Source of the DNA: a halophilic archaeon SHRA6
GTDB taxonomy: Archaea; Halobacteriota; Halobacteria; Halobacteriales; Haloferacaceae
Direction: 5' to 3'
Length of the DNA stretch: 64,000 bases
Assembly (NCBI GenBank): GCA_005239175.1
Contig: SOPS01000001.1
Location: forward strand, 1 to 64,000
Shown: one piece after another, positions 59,447-64,000 of the stretch
Position numbering within the stretch: position 1 is the first letter of the stretch
Layout of the letters: each line of letters begins with the position of its first letter
Program-made: the position numbers and the translations under genes
Notes under the pieces: generated by a model
Told to the model about the DNA's origin: nothing
The model's input: only the letters and a program-made list of their open reading frames with translations
Database searches by the model: none

Positions 59447-59560
59447 GTGCAGGAGTACGAATTCAACAGTAGTGAGTGCAGCAAGTACGAATTCAACAGT
59501 AGCGAGTGCAGGAGTACGAATTCAACAGTAGCGAGTGCAGGAGTACGAATTCAACAGTAG
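59444..59560 (+). repeat. Four tandem 29-30-bp units starting at the stop codon
   Basis: Units are 59444-59472, 59473-59502, 59503-59531 and 59532-59560. Each begins TGAGTGCAG or CGAGTGCAG and ends GAATTCAACAGTAG. The first unit's TGA is the stop of the gene at 59168; each unit also carries a TAG at its end. The third and fourth units are identical. Confidence 0.97.
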
Positions 59561-59591
59561 CGACTGATCGTCAAACCCCAAAGACTGCCGA

Positions 59592-60224
59592 TCAGGACTG
59601 TCGCTCGGCGTGATTCAACGCGGTCGAATAGGCTTCGCGAACCTGTGTAAACTCGGCGCTTGTTCCTCCCTGATCGGGGTGAACCTCCTTGACCCGATCG
59701 CGATACGCGCGCTTGATTTCAGACTCGTCCGCACCGGGAGTGATGTCGAGGCGATCGAAGGCAGCCGCGACCGGGTCTGGAGTGTTGTCGAGTGACGGCC
59801 CGAGCCGTGGGACCTCGAAGGGAAGCCGTCGGCCGAGTTGCGCGCCCGGCATCTCGTGTTCACAGAGAATGACGTATGGGCTGTGGGACTGCAGCGCGAA
59901 GTAGATCCGCGCGTCGAAGGTCACCACGACGTCTCTGTTCGGAAGGTAAAAGTCGACAACCTCGCCGTGGATCTCAGTTTCTTCGGTGAACGGTTCCTCG
60001 ATCGCCCGGAGGTACGCGCGGATCTCCGATCGCCGGCGTGAGGTACCCGGGTTGTGTCGTTGGCTTGCTCGTTCGGGCGCTGGAAAGAACCGTTCGCCGA
60101 AATAAAACGCGCCTCCGACGGCAATCGAAGCACCAAGTCCGCCTAGCACGCCGAAGAGGAACCAGGAGGGAATCGTCGAGAGAGCGTCAAGCGGCACGCT
60201 CTCTGGTAGGGGATCGGGAGACAA
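59592..60224 (-). CDS. J-domain protein with an N-terminal membrane anchor
   Basis: This 210-residue protein uses a TTG start at 60224. Residues about 16-46 form a hydrophobic transmembrane segment (TIPSWFLFGVLGGLGASIAVGGAFYF). The middle is a domain of unknown type. The last 60 residues are a J domain (LDITPGADESEIKRAYRDRVKEVHPDQGG) with the essential His-Pro-Asp. J proteins stimulate Hsp70 ATPase, so this one would recruit DnaK to the membrane. It ends 32 bp from the repeat array. Confidence 0.85.
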   Translation of the reverse strand: MSPDPLPESVPLDALSTIPSWFLFGVLGGLGASIAVGGAFYFGERFFPAPERASQRHNPGTSRRRSEIRAYLRAIEEPFTEETEIHGEVVDFYLPNRDVVVTFDARIYFALQSHSPYVILCEHEMPGAQLGRRLPFEVPRLGPSLDNTPDPVAAAFDRLDITPGADESEIKRAYRDRVKEVHPDQGGTSAEFTQVREAYSTALNHAERQS

Positions 60225-60291
60225 GAATTGCTCGCTCGCGTGGGTCGATCGATCTCCAGTCGATCGCCGGGAATTCGTGCTCGCAGGCGAT

Positions 60292-60549
60292 TCAGATCAT
60301 GCCTTCGGCCTTGAGCCCCTCGATCACGTTGTCAACGAGGTCTTCAACGTTCTCGTAAGGGAACTCCTGGTGGCTACCGAGCTTTGCTGCCATCTCCATC
60401 GCGGTGAAACTCACGTCGCCCGCCTCGAATTTTGTCCCTGGGCCGTTCGGGAGCGCCGGCACGAGATCCATCTGGTTGCTCACGGGGAAGTCCGCACCCT
60501 CGAACGCCTCAGTAAACTGCTCTCGAAGCTCCGCTTCAACATCTGTCAT
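60292..60549 (-). CDS. MTH865-like small protein
   Basis: This 85-residue acidic protein begins MTDVEAELREQFTEAFEGADFPVSNQMDLVPALPNGPGTKFEAGDVSFTAMEMAAKLG. It matches the MTH865 family (a small helical archaeal protein of unknown function; a structure exists for the Methanothermobacter member). The ATG at 60549 is preferred; the frame upstream to 60750 overlaps the divergent M42 peptidase. Confidence 0.85.
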   Translation of the reverse strand: MTDVEAELREQFTEAFEGADFPVSNQMDLVPALPNGPGTKFEAGDVSFTAMEMAAKLGSHQEFPYENVEDLVDNVIEGLKAEGMI

Positions 60550-60671
60550 ACCTCCACATGCACGTATCGAAGGCAAAAACGTTCCGAAATCACACCAAAC
60601 TAATTGAAAGTTCACACCTCGCGATCGCCGGTAGCTCGGCGTTTTAGTATCCACCAGCCGAATCACCCGGT

Positions 60672-61721
60672 ATGGAGTTCGATTTCGACCTGCTGTGTGA
60701 GCTGACCGAAACGAGCGGTGTCGCCGGCTACGAGGATCGAGTACGGTCAATCGTGCGCCGAGAGTTCGCTGAAACCGTCGACAACGTTCGGACTGACGCG
60801 ATGGGGAACGTCGTTGGAACGATCGACGGTGATTCGCCGTACTCCGTCGCGGTTGCGGCGCACATGGACGAGATTGGGTTCATGGTTCGGCACGTGACCG
60901 ATGAAGGATTTGTCCAGCTCGACGCCCTCGGTGGGTTCGACCCGCGCGTGCTCCGTGCCCAGCGAGTAACCGTCCACACTGACGACGAGGATCTCACCGG
61001 GGTAATCGGGTCGGTTCCACCCCACACGCTCACCGAAGAGCAACAATCGGCTGACGACAAGGTCAAAGACGTCTACGTTGATCTCGGTCTCGACGGTGAG
61101 ACGGTCGAAGATCGTGTGTCCGTCGGTGACCTGGTCACACTACAGCAGACGACGATCGAGATGGGCGAGACGGTCACCGGGAAGGCCCTCGACGATCGCG
61201 TCTGTCTGTTGGCCATGCTCGAAGCCGCGCGTCGGATCGAAGACCCTGCAGTGACGATCCACTTCGCGGCGACCGTCCAAGAAGAGGTGGGACTTCGCGG
61301 GGCGACAGCGCTCGGGGTTGACATCGATCCAGACCTGGCGATCGCGCTCGATGTGACGGTCGCAAACGACGTGCCGACGATCGGCAACGAGGCCGACGCA
61401 GTGACGTCGCTCGGTGACGGCGTGGCGATCAAGCTGAAAGACTCCTCGGTCATCACGAGCCCGAAGGTCCACCGCCGAATGAAAGCCCTCGCCGAGGATC
61501 GTTCGATTCCGTTCCAACTCGAGGTGCTCCCCGCCGGCGGCACCGATACCGCGGGATTCCAGAACACCCACGGCGCAACGCCCGTCGGTGCGTTGTCGAT
61601 CCCAACGCGGTATCTCCACACAGTGACCGAAACCGCCCATGTGGATGATATCGGCGCGACGATCGAGCTACTTACTGCGCTTTTGGAAACAGAGACGGGT
61701 GAGCACGACTACACGCTGTAG
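60672..61721 (+). CDS. M42 family metallopeptidase
   Basis: This 349-residue zinc or cobalt aminopeptidase begins MEFDFDLLCELTETSGVAGYEDRVRSIVRREF. AVAAHMDEIGFMVRHV, TGKALDDRVCLLAMLEAAR, AATVQEEVGLRGATALG (catalytic Glu-Glu) and TDTAGFQNTHGATPVGALSIPTRYLHT are the metal and activity motifs, all intact. It is related to glutamyl aminopeptidases/TET peptidases and probably degrades peptides. Its stop (61719-61721) lies in a repeat array. Confidence 0.95.
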   Translation: MEFDFDLLCELTETSGVAGYEDRVRSIVRREFAETVDNVRTDAMGNVVGTIDGDSPYSVAVAAHMDEIGFMVRHVTDEGFVQLDALGGFDPRVLRAQRVTVHTDDEDLTGVIGSVPPHTLTEEQQSADDKVKDVYVDLGLDGETVEDRVSVGDLVTLQQTTIEMGETVTGKALDDRVCLLAMLEAARRIEDPAVTIHFAATVQEEVGLRGATALGVDIDPDLAIALDVTVANDVPTIGNEADAVTSLGDGVAIKLKDSSVITSPKVHRRMKALAEDRSIPFQLEVLPAGGTDTAGFQNTHGATPVGALSIPTRYLHTVTETAHVDDIGATIELLTALLETETGEHDYTL

Positions 61722-61797
61722 TCCAACACCCACGACTACACGCTGTAGTCCAACACCCACGACTACATCCTATGGTCCAACACCTACGACTACCTAG
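61704..61797 (+). repeat. Three and a half tandem 27-bp units spanning the M42 peptidase stop
   Basis: Units 61704-61730, 61731-61757, 61758-61784 and a partial 61785-61797. The first two are identical and the later ones diverge. Unit 1 encodes the last five residues (HDYTL) and the TAG stop; the second repeats this coding sequence after the stop. Confidence 0.95.
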
Positions 61798-61860
61798 GGT
61801 CGCCCGGCCGACAACCATCGACGGCGAACCAAAGTATTCACTACCATCGGATACAAACCC

Positions 61861-61865
61861 GGAGG
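61861..61865 (+). promoter_or_regulatory. Shine-Dalgarno site of the halocyanin gene
   Basis: GGAGG ends one base before the ATG at 61867, which is very close but supports this start. Confidence 0.4.
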
Positions 61866-61866
61866 C

Positions 61867-62502
61867 ATGAGCGAAAACGCAGACGTTTCTCGCCGGGGGT
61901 TCATGCGCGCTGCGACCGGAGCGGCGGCCGGCGGCGCCGCCGTCGCAGGTGTCTCCGGTACCGCAGCGGCACAGGAAGAAGAACCCGACTGGGGCAGTTG
62001 GTTCGGCGAATCGAACGTGGGCAGCTACGAGGACGCCCGCGGCTCTGATGAGGTCACCGTTGCGGTTGGTGAGGGAAGCGACGGACTCGCTTTCGATGCA
62101 ACCGGTGTGTGGGTCGATCCCGGGACGACGATCGTCTTCGAGTGGACCGGTGAGGGCGGCGCGCACAACGTCGTTGGCGAAGATGGGCCCGCAGCCGACG
62201 ACCTCGACAGCGGCGATCCAATCGACGAGGAAGGCCACACCTACGAGTTTGAAGCCACTGAGGATTACGAAGGGATCACCCACTACATTTGTGAGCCACA
62301 CGAAAGCCTTGGGATGCTCGGCGGAATTGCGGTTGGCGAGGTCGAAACCGTCGAAACCGGCGGCGGTGGTGGGAGCGGCGGCCCACCATCAGTTCCAGAT
62401 TCCGCGTTGACGCTTGGGGTGGCCTCGTTTGTCGCGATGGTCTCGACGCTCGCGTTCGCGCTGTTCTTCTTGAAGTACGGCGGCGACTACGACGACCAGT
62501 AA
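61867..62502 (+). CDS. Halocyanin-like blue copper protein
   Basis: This 211-residue protein begins MSENADVSRRGFMRAATGAAAGGAAVAGVSGTAAAQ, a Tat signal with RRGF. The plastocyanin-like domain (about 45-160) has EGGAHNVV (His ligand) and THYICEPHESLGMLGG, with Cys, His and Met ligands. A Gly-Ser-rich linker leads to a C-terminal hydrophobic segment, so the protein is anchored on the outer face of the membrane. It carries electrons in respiration or nitrogen metabolism. No oxidase gene adjoins it. Confidence 0.92.
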   Translation: MSENADVSRRGFMRAATGAAAGGAAVAGVSGTAAAQEEEPDWGSWFGESNVGSYEDARGSDEVTVAVGEGSDGLAFDATGVWVDPGTTIVFEWTGEGGAHNVVGEDGPAADDLDSGDPIDEEGHTYEFEATEDYEGITHYICEPHESLGMLGGIAVGEVETVETGGGGGSGGPPSVPDSALTLGVASFVAMVSTLAFALFFLKYGGDYDDQ

Positions 62503-62527
62503 CCGTCGCTCGAACGGTTCAGCCGTC

Positions 62528-63601
62528 TCAGAATAGTCCGCGGTTCGATCGCGCGCGCTCGTAGACTGACAGATATCGATCGACCACCGACTCATAACTG
62601 TATGCCTCGTAGGCCTCGTCGATCTGTTTTCGTTCGAGCGATCGGGTTGCAGTGACCTCGTCGGCCAACTCCTGTGGGGAGGTGACCAACCGCCCACGCG
62701 TCCCCTGTAGTTTTGATTTGCCCTCGACGAGTTCGTGGGCGCTGGAGCCAACCTGGTACTCGACGATCCCAACACAGCCACACGCCAGCCCCCACAGCAA
62801 CTCGGTTGCAAAGGGTTCGAACTCGGCTGTCTGGGCGAACACGTGGGCAGCTTTCATATAGGGGAGGCGCTCGTCGATCTGCAGATCACCGACGAATTTG
62901 ACCTTGTCGTCGATCCGAAGGTCCGCAGCTGTTCGAACAGCCGCATCCTTATTTGGGCCATCACCAATAACGACGGCCGACCAGTCGCGGCGGCGCAACT
63001 CTGCGAGCGCCAAGAGGAACGTCTCGACGTTGGCATGTTCGTCCAGACGACGGCTGTAGACCAGATCCACATCCGCCGCAGGTTGTGTCTCTCGGATGAG
63101 TTCCATGTTGACGCCCTCGGGGATGACGTCGATAGCTGACTCGCTCGCGCCGTGTTCGCGGACCATCGTTGCGACCATCCGCGAGGGAACGACGATTCGA
63201 TCGGCCCCAGATACCGCCTTGCGGTATCCACGCAAAGGATCACTGTCGACATCCGACCACCAGTCGACAACAACCGGCACTCGGAGGAACGTTGCTGTTG
63301 CGTTGGCGGCCCGGACGTGTGCCGGCGGGCTGTTGATCGCGTGAATCACGTCCGGTGAGAGTTTTCTGAGTGCGAACGGGAGCTTCGTCGCGAACGATCG
63401 CGGCGATCGATCGTCTGTAATCGCCCGGTAGGTGATCGCATTTTGCTCGAAGGTGTCGTGTTCGCCGTCCCACCACCGTGCACAGCACACGTAAACCTCG
63501 TGGTCGAGACGGGCAAGCGCCCGCGCGAGCCGGTGAACCCGGACGACCGAGGGGGTATCGCGCCAGTGTGGCGTCTCCATCGACACGAACGCGATACGCA
63601 T
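62528..63601 (-). CDS. Family 4 glycosyltransferase
   Basis: This 357-residue GT-B protein begins [54 protein letters not shown] is in the N-terminal domain, and [14 protein letters not shown] is in the middle. The C-terminal part has [25 protein letters not shown] and [25 protein letters not shown] with the E-x7-E pattern. It transfers a sugar in the cytoplasm, perhaps to a polyisoprenoid or a lipid. The acceptor is unknown. It is divergent from the mutase subunit gene. Confidence 0.88.
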   Translation of the reverse strand: MRIAFVSMETPHWRDTPSVVRVHRLARALARLDHEVYVCCARWWDGEHDTFEQNAITYRAITDDRSPRSFATKLPFALRKLSPDVIHAINSPPAHVRAANATATFLRVPVVVDWWSDVDSDPLRGYRKAVSGADRIVVPSRMVATMVREHGASESAIDVIPEGVNMELIRETQPAADVDLVYSRRLDEHANVETFLLALAELRRRDWSAVVIGDGPNKDAAVRTAADLRIDDKVKFVGDLQIDERLPYMKAAHVFAQTAEFEPFATELLWGLACGCVGIVEYQVGSSAHELVEGKSKLQGTRGRLVTSPQELADEVTATRSLERKQIDEAYEAYSYESVVDRYLSVYERARSNRGLF

Positions 63602-63716
63602 ACGCCACCGGAAGGACCGTCTGGTGAAAAATCCACCCGATCTGATCGATCGGATTATCCCTCATTTTCCGTTAGAGTCAAGCGATTGCTGGCCGAATTG
63701 TTCGCTATGAGCACAG

Positions 63717-64000
63717 ATACCGCGCAACGATCGATCCGCTGTCTCGTGGCGAAAGTCGGACTCGACGGCCACGATCGCGGCGCGCACGTCATCGCCCGTG
63801 CGTTCCGAGACGCGGGATTCGAGGTGATCTACTCGGGGTTACACCGTGCACCCGAAGAGATCGTGCAGGCGGCCGTCCAAGAGGATGTCGACGTCCTCGG
63901 TATCTCGATACTTTCAGGCGCGCACAACACGCTCGTTCCAAAGGTAATCGAGGGGCTCAAAGAGTACGACGCCTTCGAGGATACGCTCATTATTGTCGGC
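63717..64000 (+). CDS. Methylmalonyl-CoA mutase B12-binding (C-terminal) subunit, truncated at the window end
   Basis: The visible 94 codons begin [44 protein letters not shown]. The Asp-Gly-His-Asp-Arg-Gly segment is the cobalamin-binding D-x-H-x-x-G motif, and [19 protein letters not shown] is the next beta-alpha unit. The protein interconverts methylmalonyl-CoA and succinyl-CoA with a large catalytic subunit that is not in the window. The gene continues beyond 64000. Confidence 0.92.

Noticed and set aside
1-64000. CRISPR arrays, rRNA genes or a replication origin
   Set aside because: No repeat-spacer pattern, no rRNA-like conserved blocks and no cluster of origin-binding repeats next to an orc/cdc6 gene were seen.

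Overview
The window comes from a halophilic archaeon (class Halobacteria). The proteins are strongly acidic. Many families are euryarchaeal or haloarchaeal: an RPA operon with an RPA-associated protein, sn-glycerol-1-phosphate dehydrogenase EgsA, GTP cyclohydrolase MptA, a halocyanin, an HTH-10 regulator and TrmB. Several promoters look leaderless. The short string CGATCG is very common throughout. I cannot name the genus from sequence alone.

Layout. 1-0.8 kb: no convincing gene, but several perfect hairpins and a repeated 18-bp motif. 0.87-12.2 kb: a small hypothetical gene, an acyl-CoA dehydrogenase, an Lhr-type helicase, the overlapping RPA / RPA-associated protein / phosphoesterase operon, a glycosyltransferase and a riboflavin-pathway reductase. 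12.2-17.9 kb: a more AT-rich accessory stretch with an orphan insertion-sequence end, two small zinc or Fe-S type proteins, and a sulfur-related trio (MFS transporter, rhodanese plus metallo-beta-lactamase fusion, divergent HTH-10 regulator), then a methyltransferase and a nucleoside phosphorylase. 18.2-24.6 kb: tRNA-Ile, FxsA, a DUF255 thioredoxin-like protein, a TrmB regulator, MptA and a sugar-acid dehydratase. 24.7-26.3 kb: an IS1341-type tnpB element. 26.3-48.4 kb: mostly core metabolism, including CarB, NAD kinase plus a degenerate paralogue, a 3-hydroxyacyl-CoA dehydrogenase/enoyl-CoA hydratase fusion, an AlkA-type glycosylase, a RimK-protease fusion, peptidases, EgsA, LysE/DtxR and a threonine-synthase-like protein without its PLP lysine. 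48.4-50.9 kb: an apparently intact IS607 element. 51-64 kb: DsrE, CorC/HlyC, an orphan pyruvate dehydrogenase E1-alpha, an alcohol dehydrogenase divergent from an amidohydrolase/MIP18 pair, a second phosphoesterase, regulators, an M42 peptidase, a halocyanin, a glycosyltransferase and the start of a B12-binding mutase subunit.

Two signals stand out. First, many genes end in short tandem duplications (16-34 bp units) whose first copy contains the gene's own stop codon: the helicase, the phosphoesterase, the 27754 gene, RimK, EgsA, the 59168 gene and the M42 peptidase. Second, the alcohol dehydrogenase, amidohydrolase and MIP18-like genes share a symmetric divergent promoter and match the accessory genes that accompany bacterial soluble diiron propane monooxygenases, although no monooxygenase lies in the window. 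Several proteins have also lost key catalytic residues (threonine-synthase-like, a TnpB, the second NAD kinase, a lipoprotein hydrolase).
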